The notes: generated by a model not told the origin, from the sequence alone. A DNA stretch of 64,000 nucleotides from Bradyrhizobium canariense (GCF_019402665.1 NZ_VSST01000025.1:1-64000); one strand, 5' to 3'; positions 1 through 9,904 are shown, counted from the first letter of the stretch. A program made the numbers and translations.

Positions 1-306
1 CTTTGCCTCGGATTCCGCAAAGATGCCGCTTGCTCATTTCCTCAGGCCGCGTTTCTAGCGCCTTTTGCGGCAGCTTCTTTCGGACGCGATCGCGGCGGGC
101 AGCCATCGACGTCGGCCCTCGCTTGGGGACCGATCTAATCTTGAGTTTTGCTGTTGGTGGCTTGTGACCTCGAGTGAGACCCAACCGAGTCAGCCTGCCG
201 CAGACGGCTTGCGACTGCACTCGAGATGACCCGCGATCTGCGCGGCACTCTGTTCCTCGGACCAGAGCTGTTTCAGGTGTGCCAATTCTCTTCTATTCCA
301 ACGCAT
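1..306 (-). pseudogene. GcrA-family cell-cycle regulator-like protein, frameshifted, cut by window edge
   Basis: Reading leftward from an ATG at 306, the protein begins MRWNRRELAHLKQLWSEE and continues with SAAQIAG, the helix-turn-helix start typical of GcrA-family regulators (WTDERVxxLKxLWxEGxSASQIA). The original frame stops near 190. Another frame then carries VCGRLTRLGLTRGH, matching the family's second motif (VIGKVHRLGLS), followed by a basic linker that runs off the window at base 1. GcrA binds methylated promoter DNA and sigma-70 in alpha-proteobacteria. The family is inferred from these two motifs. The frame change between them suggests a dead accessory copy, not the chromosomal regulator. 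Confidence 0.6.
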
Positions 307-713
307 GGAAGATACTTTGTTGCCAGTCCGGACATCCGTCGCTTCGCGCAATGTAAGTGGTCGAGTGGCGAAGGGCTGCCTGCCCGAGAAAATGACGATA
401 AGCGGCTGGGTGCCACAGCTGCGAGTGCTTGCGGCTTGATGTTGACTACCACAAAGGGCACGTTCGCGCCCTCCCAATCCTGATAGGGGAGCTTCGCTCG
501 CCTTTCGATTATTCTTTGTCGACAGGGACCGAACCAAAGTCCGTAACATGATTTCAGATTTCGGAGCTCGCGCGAAGTCCAGCCATGAACATGCGTGACA
601 GATCATTAGTGCACCGCCCAAGCTCGTCGTGTTCGAGCAAGCTTCCCCGCGAACGCTAGACAGCGCACTCAGCTGATCCAGCAAAATTGCAGGCCAATGT
701 CAGCGAGACAATC

Positions 714-1952
714 ATGACAGCGTTATCGACAGAAAGCGCCTGCGAGAGCACTGATATCCCGCTGAGTCGCCTTGATGTAAGCGAGCCCAAGCGCTTCGAG
801 GATGACACAGTTTGGCCTTATTTCGAGCGGCTGCGAAGGGAAGATCCCGTCCATTATTGCGAAAACAGCCCATACGGACCATATTGGTCGATAACAAAAT
901 ACCGCGACATCATAGCCGTGGACTCAAATCACACAACATTCTCATCAGAGCGAAGCGTCACAATAGTCGACCCGCCGGAGGAGTATTGGACCCCCAGTTT
1001 TATCAAAATGAATCCTCCTCTCCACGCTCAGCAGCGTAAGACTATCAGTCCGATAGCGGCATCGGAGAACTTGGCAAATCTTGAAGGCTTGATCCGCTCG
1101 CGGGTTCAGAAGATTTTGGACGGTTTGCCGCGCAACGATACCTTCAACTGGGTCGACAGGGTCTCGATCGAGTTGACGACCCAAATGCTGGCCACGCTGT
1201 TCGATTTTCCATTTCAGGATCGGTGGTTGCTGACCTACTGGTCGGACGTAGCTGCCTTGACTCCACAAATGGGCGACCAGATCGACAGCTGGGAAAAGCG
1301 AAAGGTGGTGCTGTCGGAGTGCCTGGACTATTTTACGCGGCTTTGGAGCGAACGGGTCAATTGTGAGCCGCGCGGTGACCTGATCTCGATGATGGCGCAT
1401 TCACCGGCGACCCGAAACATGGAGCCCCGCGAGTTCCTGGGCAACCTCATTCTGCTGATTGTTGGAGGTAACGATACTACGCGCAACTCAATTACCGGGG
1501 GCGTCTTGTTCATGAGCCAAAATCCATCCGAAATGCGAAAACTCCGGGATGATGCTTCGCTCGTGTCCGGCGCGGTATCCGAGATTATACGATACCAAAC
1601 CCCCATTGCACACATGCGCCGGACCGCTGTGGACGATTTCACGATAGGCCACAAGCGAATCAGGCGAGGCGAGAAAGTTGTGATGTGGTACATCTCTGGC
1701 AACCGAGATGACGAGGTCATTGCGAGAGCCAACAGCTTCATCATCGATCGGGAAAATGTACGGCAACATCTCTCTTTCGGATTTGGGATTCATCGCTGCG
1801 TGGGTAGGCGCCTTGCGGAGCTGCAGCTGAAAATCCTGTGGGAGGAGATGCTGAATCGATGTTTGGAGGTAAATGTGGTCGGCGAACCGGAGCGAGTTCA
1901 ATCGAATTTTGTGCACGGTTATTCCGCACTGCCGGTGCAGATCCCAGGTTAG
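714..1952 (+). CDS. Cytochrome P450, CYP127-like
   Basis: Soluble bacterial class I cytochrome P450 of about 412 residues. From the ATG at 714 the I-helix GGNDTT lies near residue 250, the K-helix ExxR (EIIRY) near 289, and the heme-binding loop FGFGIHRCVG has its axial cysteine at 362. A TTG at 687 would add nine residues, but the ATG follows a purine-rich GCGAGA and is preferred. The gene stands alone with no ferredoxin or reductase beside it, so electrons must come from elsewhere. Rhizobial symbiotic regions often carry a CYP127 P450 in addition to the gibberellin P450s, and that is my tentative assignment from memory of the family. The substrate is unknown. The gene looks intact amid decayed neighbours. 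Confidence 0.85.
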   Translation: MTALSTESACESTDIPLSRLDVSEPKRFEDDTVWPYFERLRREDPVHYCENSPYGPYWSITKYRDIIAVDSNHTTFSSERSVTIVDPPEEYWTPSFIKMNPPLHAQQRKTISPIAASENLANLEGLIRSRVQKILDGLPRNDTFNWVDRVSIELTTQMLATLFDFPFQDRWLLTYWSDVAALTPQMGDQIDSWEKRKVVLSECLDYFTRLWSERVNCEPRGDLISMMAHSPATRNMEPREFLGNLILLIVGGNDTTRNSITGGVLFMSQNPSEMRKLRDDASLVSGAVSEIIRYQTPIAHMRRTAVDDFTIGHKRIRRGEKVVMWYISGNRDDEVIARANSFIIDRENVRQHLSFGFGIHRCVGRRLAELQLKILWEEMLNRCLEVNVVGEPERVQSNFVHGYSALPVQIPG

Positions 1953-2695
1953 TCTCGGCTGCGGCCGACCTTCAACACTGTCATGCCGTTCAGAGCCGGC
2001 GGTTGGGACAACGACTTTCTGGAGACCAGTTCTCTAGGTAAGTTCACCGGCGTTGCGTGCCGGGCTTACGGTTGTTTCGAAGGTTGCGGGCAGGGGCCGC
2101 TATCGCGTCGAGGATTTCGGCCGGGCGGCTACGATACTCATCACGGCCTGCTGGAGCCGTGCCAGCCTTTCAAAGTGTAGGGAAGCAGTCCGTCCAGTCG
2201 ATGAACTGAATGACCAGACGGGCCATACGAGGGGGGCTCACTTCATGTGAAGACGAGGAAAAGCAGGCTCGAGCAGAGTAGCGCAAATCCGGCTGCGGTC
2301 AGCCCGAGGAAACTGCTGGAGACAAGATCATGACTGCCCATGAACGACCTCTGCGGCGAGGAATAGAGATCGGCAATCGCCGCTCCGCTTCCCTTTCTGG
2401 CCAATCTCGGCATTGTTATTCAAATGAGCCGGATAATTCCTGCTGGTCTCGGGGCAGAGCGCACTTTTCCAGCAAGATCGAGCGACAGTTCGCCGCCTTC
2501 CGGCGGGCATTCCTCGTTTTGTGCTCTCGTGCTTGCAAACGGATCGCTCCGCCAGAAGCTGAGTAGACCAGAGCATCTTGACAGCACAACTCACTCAAAT
2601 CGTGCCGTCAGCGTTTGAGCGCTTGCAGGATTGAGCGCCCATCTGAACCGCCGCCGCAGGTTTGGCGGAGGCTCCAAGTCTTGAGAAGGTGGAGC
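1953..2695. other. Intergenic, no recognisable gene
   Basis: Only short overlapping ORFs on both strands with no motif I recognise. It separates the P450 from the IS3 remnant. Confidence 0.5.
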
Positions 2696-2714
2696 CAAGA
2701 CAAGCAAAGACGAC

Positions 2715-3025
2715 GCAAATGTTCACCCGACGCTCGAGCCCGAGCGGTTCGTATAGCTCTGTATCAGGCCAACGAGCACAGGTCGCGCTGGACGACGGTG
2801 ACTTCCATTGCGGCCAAGATTGGCTGCACGCGCAGACCTTGCATGACTGAGTCAAGAAGGTCGAGATCGACAGTGGGCAGCGGGCCGGCGTTCCGACCGA
2901 GCTGGCCGAGAAGCCCAAGGCTCTGGACCGGAAGAACCGCGAGCGTCGGCAGCCAACGAGATCCTGCGCAAGGCAAGCGCTTATTTTGCGACGGCGGAGC
3001 TCGACCGCTGGTCCAAGCCATGATC
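2715..3025 (+). pseudogene. IS3-family transposase OrfA remnant
   Basis: Conceptual translation over several frames gives SPDARARAVRI, a degraded SRWTTVTSIAAKIGC, then VKKVEIDSGQRAGVPTELAE and a degraded ALDRKNRERRQ. These are the conserved blocks of the IS3 OrfA helix-turn-helix and leucine-zipper region. Frameshifts and stops interrupt it, and no OrfB follows. It is an inactive fragment. Confidence 0.7.
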
Positions 3026-3099
3026 GCGTTGACGATGATCGTGCGGTCGGGCGACATGCCACCAGCGATGTTCAGATCTTCGGCAAAGGCTGTCTCGGG

Positions 3100-3250
3100 G
3101 CAATAGCTCTCATTGGTAGAGCGCGAAGAGATCGGGCCTCTCAAGGTGCAGGGCCAATCGATCCAACAGATTGGACGTCGCCTGGGGCGGGCTGATTCGA
3201 CAGTCTCGCGTGAACTGCGGCGCAACGGCCGCCCGCGCCGAACCAGAGGG
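3100..3250 (+). pseudogene. IS30-family transposase N-terminal remnant
   Basis: One frame reads LVEREEIGPLKVQGQSIQQI and then GRRLGRADSTVSRELRRNG, the helix-turn-helix of IS30-type transposases (xLxxREEIxxxLxxGxSxxxIAxxLGRxxSTVSREL). No catalytic domain follows. The piece sits directly after the IS3 remnant, so two elements were nested or recombined here. Confidence 0.7.
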
Positions 3251-3556
3251 CCATGGCCGCCCATGTGAGGACCATAGCGCCCGCGTGAGGCTCGCTCAGG
3301 GAAATGAGGTTGGCGAGAGCCCGGAAATCCGAGCCGTACGGGACGATTCCGTCCTCCTCGCAATGAGACGATTCGAACGCGGCGCGATCGTTTCGAACGC
3401 AGGCGCCGCGCGAATTGCGAGGATACCAAGCCGCGTCAAACCATGAATTCACTTCTGCACGCGAGAGGCTTTTAACCGCTCGACAAATGTGCGCTATACC
3501 GAGTGCAAAGAGGGCACTAACCTTATCGCATTATCCCTCGAAGGGAGAGATGGAGC
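3251..3556. other. Intergenic, no recognisable gene
   Basis: Nothing identifiable beyond the promoter-proximal region of the small gene at 3557. Confidence 0.4.
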
Positions 3557-3772
3557 GTGAGCGAATTTACGGGAGAGGTTCAAGCGAATATGGGCCTGGT
3601 CTTGGATCAGGTCTGTGCGGGACTGCCGAATGGCGGTGACCACGAGAGCCGTCGATATGTCGCTGAGCAAGTGATCCAAGCGGTGCGGGCGGGAAAAACG
3701 AGTCTGGGGGAGCTGACCTCTGCGGGACGTCGCGCTGTCGTCTATCTGAAGAATGCGCCGAAATCAGCCTAG
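3557..3772 (+). CDS. Small conserved hypothetical protein (71 aa), paralogue of the protein at 15618-15818
   Basis: A 71-residue protein starting at GTG 3557 behind an AAGGGAGAG ribosome-binding site. The function is unknown. It aligns by eye with the minus-strand protein at 15618-15818: both have VLDxVCxxLP, a short polar linker, then hydrophobic residues with an alternating AxxIxxAxxxGxT(S/T)xxEL pattern and RxAL or RRAV near the end. This looks like a compact, mainly helical cytoplasmic protein family of rhizobia with several copies per genome. Neighbours give no clue to its role, since IS debris lies on the left and a gene-poor stretch on the right. Confidence 0.65.
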   Translation: MSEFTGEVQANMGLVLDQVCAGLPNGGDHESRRYVAEQVIQAVRAGKTSLGELTSAGRRAVVYLKNAPKSA

Positions 3773-4293
3773 CAGTCCCTTGTTGCCGGCCCGATCTGCC
3801 CTGCGTTCGCTCGCAGGCAGCCGCGTACCCCACAGACCTGGCGTTAGGGCACATTGACGGATGGCATGGGCGCCGTCGGGCGCGGCATGAACGCGCTTTG
3901 GTGGTGGCCGCGTGCCGCCAACATGATCGCGAAAGCCGTGAGAACGATCAGGAGTCCACGCATATCGACAGATTACTCGGAGAGCTGTATCGCAATTATG
4001 AAACGGCTCATAGCCGGTGTGCCGAATCAAGAAGAAAATGAAGCTGTGTTGTATCATTCGATGAGGCGAACGCGTTTGGACTGCAAAGCGCCAAAGTCAT
4101 AGCGCTTGTTCTTGCGGCAAGACGGCAAAGCCATGCCTTTTGTGCCGAAAACGTGCGTACGGGCCTCGTTGGAAGCAGAATCTGCGGCGGATTTCAATCG
4201 TAGGATCAATCGCTGGATGCCTTCGTTCTTGGCCTTCTGTTGGGCTTTCGTCCCCGTCACGAGTTCACCGAACGGGCCGCGGATCATGAGCGT
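3773..4293. other. Gene-poor stretch
   Basis: Contains only short ORFs (for example minus-strand 4054-4287) without recognisable motifs. It separates the small protein from the converging ammonia-lyase gene. Confidence 0.4.
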
Positions 4294-5496
4294 CTAGGCC
4301 TCCAAGCTTCTCCTGACCACTTGCGATAGAGACTGACCCACGAGCTGTTCGTAAACGCCAGGATCCGTCGCACCCTCGGTATTGATGAGGAAGACCCGTG
4401 CGTCAGGTTCAAGACCAATCAGGCCGCGCAAGGTCGAATCGGCAGCAACTTTCAGCAACCCTGCCAGACCAACCCCGCCACTTTCGCCTGCAACGATAGC
4501 CGGATCACCGTCCCGGGGATTGGCCAAACGGTTCATAACCCCGACGGCGTCCTCGTCATCGACAATCATAAAAGCGTCGGCTGCGCGCGAAAGGATGCGC
4601 CAAGCGACGAGCGAAGGTTCGTAGCACTCGAGCATCGCCATCACTGTCGGCTGCCCATGAGCTACCTTGACACGATGCCCGGTTCGAGCGCTTTCAAACA
4701 GGCACGCTGCGCGCGATGGATCGACAACCGTGAAGAACGGGCGATTATCACCTAACAACACCGAAAAATGTCCGGCGACCGCTGCGGCAAGTCCACCGAC
4801 TCCTGCCTGGACGAAGACGTGGGTCGGAGGTTCGGGCAACTGTCGTAGTGCTTCAGTCAGGAGCGCGGTATATCCCTGCATTACCAGACCAGGAATACGC
4901 TCGTAGCCCGGCCAGGACGTGTCAGACACCGTGATCCAGCCGTTCTCTGCGGCAACTCGGGATGCTTCGGCAACGGAGTCATCGTAGTTGCCGCTGACGC
5001 GGATCATCTGCGCGCCATGTCGGACGATTGCTGCGCTACGCTGATCGCTGACGCCCGAGTGAATGAATATAGCGCAGTTCGCCCCCACTAGCTGAGCGCC
5101 CTGCGCTACGGACCTGCCATGATTGCCGTCCGTGGCGCAGGATACCGTCATCCCCCGTGCTACGGCCTTCACCTCAGGTGCGTGAAGCTCCGAGATGTCG
5201 ACAGCCCTGCCGAGGCGCGGAGTTGCTGCTTCTAAGACGAGCCGGATCACGGCATAGGAGCCGCCCAAAGCCTTGAAACTGCCAAGGCCGAGCCGGTGAC
5301 CCTCGTCCTTGACTTGGATCGAGCCCACGCCAATCTCGTTGGCGAGGCCCGGCAATGAAATCAGCGGTGTTTCCTTGTGGCCATTGCGATATCTAAGAAA
5401 CCGCTCCACCTCGCACGCAGCTTCGCAACTCAGCATGTTGGCATCCGCACCATCCAAAGGCGCCCGGTGGTCAGTGCGATGGTTAAGAAGCAACAT
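4294..5496 (-). CDS. Diaminopropionate ammonia-lyase-like PLP enzyme
   Basis: A 400-residue fold-type II PLP enzyme. It has VKDEGHRLGLGSFKALGGSYA near residues 62-81, with Lys75 the expected Schiff-base lysine, TDGNHGRSVA near 120, and the glycine-rich phosphate loop GVGGLAAAVAGH near 230. The KDEGxRxGLxxFKxLGG signature is that of diaminopropionate ammonia-lyases (2,3-diaminopropionate to pyruvate plus ammonia), which distinguishes it from threonine dehydratases. Length is close to the family's usual 400. It appears intact and is not in an obvious operon. 2,3-Diaminopropionate or a related amino acid is the inferred substrate, with threonine or serine deamination the main alternative. Confidence 0.8.
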   Translation of the reverse strand: MLLLNHRTDHRAPLDGADANMLSCEAACEVERFLRYRNGHKETPLISLPGLANEIGVGSIQVKDEGHRLGLGSFKALGGSYAVIRLVLEAATPRLGRAVDISELHAPEVKAVARGMTVSCATDGNHGRSVAQGAQLVGANCAIFIHSGVSDQRSAAIVRHGAQMIRVSGNYDDSVAEASRVAAENGWITVSDTSWPGYERIPGLVMQGYTALLTEALRQLPEPPTHVFVQAGVGGLAAAVAGHFSVLLGDNRPFFTVVDPSRAACLFESARTGHRVKVAHGQPTVMAMLECYEPSLVAWRILSRAADAFMIVDDEDAVGVMNRLANPRDGDPAIVAGESGGVGLAGLLKVAADSTLRGLIGLEPDARVFLINTEGATDPGVYEQLVGQSLSQVVRRSLEA

Positions 5497-6124
5497 GGTT
5501 CGAGTTCCCGGGGCGCAGATCTAAGCATCGCGGCGATGCGCTTGTCGAAACACTAGCGGGAATCCCAGCGATGTCACGCCTTCTCGCTAATCCGCAACAA
5601 ATGGGAGGCCGCTCTCGATGACGACCCTGACGGTGCTCAGGATCGGGCGGGTGATGCCTGATGTTTGAAGATCCGGCGGGAGGGCGTTGCGGACATCGCT
5701 CACCCGTTCCTCGCTGCACTCCTCGTTTCGAGCACGAGGAAGGATGACGATTTCTAGGCCGTGGACACGAACTCGGTTTCTCATCACGTATCCAGATCCA
5801 CCAGCACGAGAGCAAAAGAGGCAGCAGAGGCAAGCGCGTTGGATTGCGGTGGCGGGCCCTGCTCCCGGCCGGTTGATGCGTCCCTTCATGTTCTGCCGGC
5901 CCGGACGGCCAAACCGCGGCCGAAGTCGAACCAGCATCGACGCTGGTCGTGATCGCGTTGCACGGTGAAGCAAGGACCTCCGGTGGCAAGGCGTCCTTCG
6001 TAGCCGAATGGAGACTCTGCGCGCTATTCGGACGCGGAAGTTCGGCAGCGGTGAACTCGTGCGGCCTGCGAAGAGTAGCGTCGGCCCCAGCCCGCAGATG
6101 ATGGCGCCTGATGCCTATCGCGCC
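5497..6124. other. Intergenic, overlapping uncertain ORFs
   Basis: Overlapping ORFs on both strands (minus 5587-5973, plus 5687-5968) show no recognisable motif, and their composition suggests shadows or decayed sequence. Confidence 0.4.
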
Positions 6125-6674
6125 TTAACGAAGAATGAGGGCCGTTTTGCAAAGCCATCCCTCGTCTTTGGAGCCCAATAGGTCACAATCAGGTCTACGC
6201 TCGTGTTGAGTCCGACCGAAATGAGCCAGGACGATGAACTGCATGCTGACACTCCCAGATGGGTCGACGAGTTGCGGGATGAACACGAGAAAGCATGCGG
6301 CTGTCTTCGGGTTCAGCGCCTCTACGACGATGCCCTGGCGAAAAGCAGAATACGCATCTGTCGTCTGCAATTCTATCGGATCGACGCTTGCCTCGCGCCA
6401 CGCCTTGATCCCGAGCCAGATGAGATACAGGCCTCCGGCGATCTTTAGCAAGGTGAACGCTTGTGCGCTTGCGACAACACGGGCAGACAGACCGACGGTG
6501 CTGCCGAAAACGTGGACAAGCCCTCCGGTACCCAGGCCAACGCTCGATGCGAGCGCTTCACTTCTGCCGCCAGCAAGCGTCCGGGCCACAATATAGAAGA
6601 GATCCGGGCCCGGCGTGACCACCACAAACAATGCCACGGCCAGGAACAAAAAAGAACGTATGCGAGTCGAACAT
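6125..6674 (-). pseudogene. LysE/RhtB-family amino-acid exporter, two frameshifts and truncated C-terminus
   Basis: The ancestral start is probably the ATG at 6674 (MFDSHTFF). The frame breaks at a run of six T on the coding strand (6648-6653). The next frame holds the LysE signature LFVVVTPGPDLFYIVARTL and GLGTGGLVHVFGSTVGLSA. Near 6225 a second shift moves the family's LISVGLNTSVDLIVTYW segment into another frame, and the last transmembrane helices are missing. The intact protein would be a roughly 210-residue inner-membrane exporter of amino acids. As read here it is non-functional unless the indels are sequencing errors. Confidence 0.75.
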
Positions 6675-6719
6675 CGCTCAGCCCGTTAATCGTTTCAACT
6701 GACGTTCGCGGCGCCAATC

Positions 6720-7163
6720 TTCGTGCATGATGGCTAGACCCGTTTCACGCCTGAGTGCAATTGGACAAAGCTCAGGACTGCAGCGGCCGTGTGGCTTGCT
6801 GCAAAGCCATTTGTAACGCCGCCGGCCGCTGGACGGTTCTGGCTCATTTGCGCTCTTATCGGAAGTGATGGAATGCACAGCCGACGCCTCGCAGGCCTTT
6901 GCCGATGAAGCGGCGGCGCGTGGCTGAGGGACCCAAGGCTTCGCGGTCATGGCTGTCCAACAGTCGGATGACCAGTTTCGGCTGCTCGAAGAAGGAATGC
7001 ACTTCTTCTCTGAGAGATCTTCCTACTGCCGGGTTGACGGCCTTGACCAAAACCAGAGGACGTCAAACTGGTACAGCAAGAATGCCGCAGACTGGCTCTA
7101 TGGAATGAACCAGTTCTGGCCTACATCGGTCTCATGAATGCTCCACAGCATAGGCGACCCGAG
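6720..7163. other. Intergenic with uncertain short ORFs
   Basis: Plus-strand ORFs at 6899-7108 and 6949-7137 have no motif I can place. They may be remnants. Confidence 0.35.
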
Positions 7164-7382
7164 ATGAGCAATGAAAGCGCTCACCTGCACTCTGAAACAG
7201 CGATCGGCGCACCGGTTTACAAGACCTGGATATGCGCGCTCTGCGGGGTTGTTTACAGCGAGCGGGAGGGATGGCCGGACGAGGGCATTCCGCCGGGCAC
7301 TCGCTGGGAAGACGTCCCCGACGAATGGATCTGCCCCGATTGCGGTGCAGACAAGAGTGAATTCCAGATGACCGAGGTCTGA
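7164..7382 (+). CDS. Rubredoxin
   Basis: A 72-residue iron protein from the ATG at 7164. It has WICALCG with Cys24 and Cys27, the [15 protein letters not shown] core, and ICPDCG with Cys57 and Cys60, so all four ligands of the single Fe(Cys)4 site are present. Rubredoxins are small cytoplasmic one-electron carriers, for example to alkane hydroxylases, oxygen or peroxide reductases. The roughly 20-residue N-terminal extension before the domain is hydrophilic and carries no obvious signal. A PaiB-like flavoprotein gene follows 62 bases downstream, so cotranscription is possible. The redox partner is not evident in the window. An upstream in-frame start at 7134 is possible but less likely. Confidence 0.92.
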   Translation: MSNESAHLHSETAIGAPVYKTWICALCGVVYSEREGWPDEGIPPGTRWEDVPDEWICPDCGADKSEFQMTEV

Positions 7383-7444
7383 ACGAAATCCCGTTGATGC
7401 TGCGAGCAGCGTGCGCGGCATTCATCAATTGCCAGGGAGCTAGC

Positions 7445-8089
7445 ATGTACGTCCCCCCACATTTCGCCGAGTCGCGCCCCGAGGCGCTTCACGATCTCAT
7501 CAACAAAAATCCTCTCGGCATCCTCTTTACCAACGGGAAGAGCGGGCTCGACGCAAATCACCTACCTTTCGAGTTGCACGCGAAGGAAGGGCAACAGGGC
7601 GTGCTTCATTCACATGTGGCTCGCGCAAATCCCATTTGGCAGGATATCGGTACGGGGAACGAGGTGCTGATCGTATTCCGCGCCGGGGATGCCTACATCG
7701 CGCCGAACTGGTATCCCAGCAAGGTCGAGTTCAAGAAGCAGGTCCCGTCCTGGAACTATATGGTGGCTCATGTGTACGGACGCGTGACGATCCGCGACGA
7801 TGAGCGTTACGTTCGTGGCATGGTCGCGCGGCTGACGCGCATCCATGAGGCGAAGCAGGCCGATCCTTGGAAGATGACTGACAGTCCCAAGGACTACATC
7901 GACATGATGCTCAAGATGATCGTCGGAATCGAGATCGAGATCACACGACTCGTTGGCAAGTCGAAGCTTAGTCAGAATAAAGAGGTCCGGGACATTCTCG
8001 GTGCAGGGAACGCGCTCAAGGCCCAGGGCAAGGATGTGATCGGCGATGCAATGCTGGCCGCCGCTGTGGCCAAAGCGGAGCAGGCCTGA
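7445..8089 (+). CDS. PaiB-family FMN-binding protein
   Basis: A 214-residue protein from the ATG at 7445 beginning MYVPPHFAE, the conserved start of the PaiB/negative transcriptional regulator family. Further family blocks are LPFELHAKEG, GVLHSHVARANPIW, EVLIVFRAGDAYIAPNWYPSK and VPSWNYMVAHVYG. These proteins have a split-barrel flavin-reductase-like fold and bind FMN or heme. In Bacillus PaiB represses sporulation and protease genes, but most proteobacterial members have no tested role. It lies downstream of rubredoxin and converges with a MocR regulator gene, a neighbourhood type often linked to amine or amino-acid metabolism. Confidence 0.88.
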   Translation: MYVPPHFAESRPEALHDLINKNPLGILFTNGKSGLDANHLPFELHAKEGQQGVLHSHVARANPIWQDIGTGNEVLIVFRAGDAYIAPNWYPSKVEFKKQVPSWNYMVAHVYGRVTIRDDERYVRGMVARLTRIHEAKQADPWKMTDSPKDYIDMMLKMIVGIEIEITRLVGKSKLSQNKEVRDILGAGNALKAQGKDVIGDAMLAAAVAKAEQA

Positions 8090-8371
8090 CTCATATCCGA
8101 CGGAGCGACATGCTCGGAGAAATCGTGGCGCAACGCCCTACTTGTGATCCTCGGGTATGGCGGGGCCAAGCCCATCGGCGGCCCTGCGCAAGCATGGATA
8201 ATCTCATTCGCCCTACGATCGTCTGCCGCTGGCGAAAGCTCTGGTTGGAGTCAAAAACTGGAGATCAGTGCGCGTTCTTCCCGGCGCGCTGCGGAGCACC
8301 CCAACCCAATGTTCAAGTTCGCGGCGAGCGCCGATTGCTGCGAAAGAGACCTGAGCGCGGCCATCCAGATA

Positions 8372-9904
8372 TTATCTGGCAGTTTCCATCCGTGGGCGCT
8401 TGGACAGTTTGGCCTTTCTGTTCGCGCGGACCGATGCCTCAAGGACACCTTTCAGGCGGACTGCGGCCCCCTGCAATTCCGCGACGGAAAAGCCGCCGAA
8501 GCCGAGCATTAGACCGAACCGAGCAGGCGCATCTTGGTACATGGGCGAGATCGGTCGCACAACCAGCCCGGCCTTCTGTGCTTGCTCGGCTAGCTTGACG
8601 TCGTCGAGGCCGGCATGAAGCCAAAGCACCAGGTGCATACCTTGGTCGCTTGGTTGGAGCGCTGTCCAGGACGGCAGCTCTGTCTTAATGGCGGAGATCA
8701 GGGCCGCGCGCCGTTCTGCGTAGGCGCCCCGGATGCGCCGTATGTGAGCTTCGAAATAGCCCTCGCGCATATATTGCGCGAGCACATATTGATCGGCTGT
8801 CGGAGAATGGCGGTCAATAAGAGCACGGGCGCCTGCGAACGCCTCCACCAGCGGAAGGGGAACGATGGCGTATCCGATCCGCATGGAGGAAAAGAGCACT
8901 TTGCTCATCGTCCCGAGATAGACGACACGTGTAGGATCGAATCCCTGCAGGCACGGAAATGGATGTCCCGCGTAGCGAAGTTCGCTGTCGTAATCGTCCT
9001 CGACAATCCAGGCATTGTTTTGACGGGCCCAGGACAGCAGAGCCGTGCGTCTCGCCATGCTCATCGGCATGCCGAGCGGATATTGATGCGATGGCGTAAC
9101 GAACGCGACCCGAGCCTTCGAGCAGCGGACGAGGCCTTCGTGGACGTCGATGCCCTGCGCGTCGACGGGAATCCGAGAGGTCTGGACGTTGAAGTTTCCG
9201 AGAACCGCGACAATACCGGGATAGGCGGGGTCTTCCGCCCATACTGCGTCTCCGTCCGCAAGAAGAACGGTTGCAGCCAGAAAAAGACCCTGCTGCGTAC
9301 CCGCCGTGATCACGACCTGGCCGGCCTCGCATTTCACTCCACGGGCTTTACGAACGTAGTCAGTAATCGCGAGCCGCAAATCAGGCAATCCTTTCGGGTC
9401 GATGTATCCCGACGGGGCAGCCACGCGCAGCGCTCGGACGCGATTACCGAGACGGCGCCACTTGTCATCCGGGGCGACCGCGCCTGCCGGATGAGCGATT
9501 GCAAATGGCATCGTCCCTTGGGGCCGAAGAGTTTGCACGACCTCTGCAAGACGGGCGACGTTCTCCAGCAACACAAGGCCGATCCGCGGCGGCTCGATGA
9601 ATGCCTGCGGTGGGCTCACGAGTTCGCTGTCGCCGTCGACGTTCGCCACGATTGTGCCGCCTCTGGCGCGCGCTTCGAGGTAGCCTTCCGCATGTAGCTG
9701 ACCAAACGCCTCGATGACCGTACCCCTCGCGAGTTGGAGCGATGCAGCGAGGGTGCGGGTGGACGGCAGCCGTTCGCCCGGCTTCAAGATCCCGTTTGAT
9801 ATCGCCTCGCGAAGTGCCTGCGTGAGTTGTTGTCCGACCCGGCCTGCGGTCTTGTCGAGAGAACCCAGCGAGGGAATTGCGATGATGTTTCGGCGCCTTG
9901 CCAT
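8372..9904 (-). CDS. MocR-type (GntR/aminotransferase) PLP-dependent transcriptional regulator
   Basis: A 510-residue two-domain regulator. Residues about 20-90 form a GntR winged helix-turn-helix (LTQALREAISNGILKPGERLPSTRTLA, LQLARGTVIEAFGQL). The rest is a fold-type I aminotransferase domain with VVITAGTQQGL, EDPAYPG, the aspartate-containing VEDDYDSELRY and the PLP lysine in YLGTMSKVLFSSMRIGY. MocR proteins sense PLP or amino-acid-derived ligands and usually control a nearby or divergent gene. The 5' side faces decayed sequence and the 3' side the PaiB gene, so the regulon is unclear. The ORF looks intact, ending in a basic tail. Confidence 0.92.
   Translation of the reverse strand: MARRRNIIAIPSLGSLDKTAGRVGQQLTQALREAISNGILKPGERLPSTRTLAASLQLARGTVIEAFGQLHAEGYLEARARGGTIVANVDGDSELVSPPQAFIEPPRIGLVLLENVARLAEVVQTLRPQGTMPFAIAHPAGAVAPDDKWRRLGNRVRALRVAAPSGYIDPKGLPDLRLAITDYVRKARGVKCEAGQVVITAGTQQGLFLAATVLLADGDAVWAEDPAYPGIVAVLGNFNVQTSRIPVDAQGIDVHEGLVRCSKARVAFVTPSHQYPLGMPMSMARRTALLSWARQNNAWIVEDDYDSELRYAGHPFPCLQGFDPTRVVYLGTMSKVLFSSMRIGYAIVPLPLVEAFAGARALIDRHSPTADQYVLAQYMREGYFEAHIRRIRGAYAERRAALISAIKTELPSWTALQPSDQGMHLVLWLHAGLDDVKLAEQAQKAGLVVRPISPMYQDAPARFGLMLGFGGFSVAELQGAAVRLKGVLEASVRANRKAKLSKRPRMETAR

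Noticed and set aside
5499..5515. tRNA-like T-arm GGTTCGAGTTCCCGGGG
   Set aside because: No acceptor, D or anticodon arms fold around it. It is probably part of the dpaL-like start region.
8615..9697. 360-codon plus-strand ORF
   Set aside because: Antisense to the MocR regulator and without motifs.
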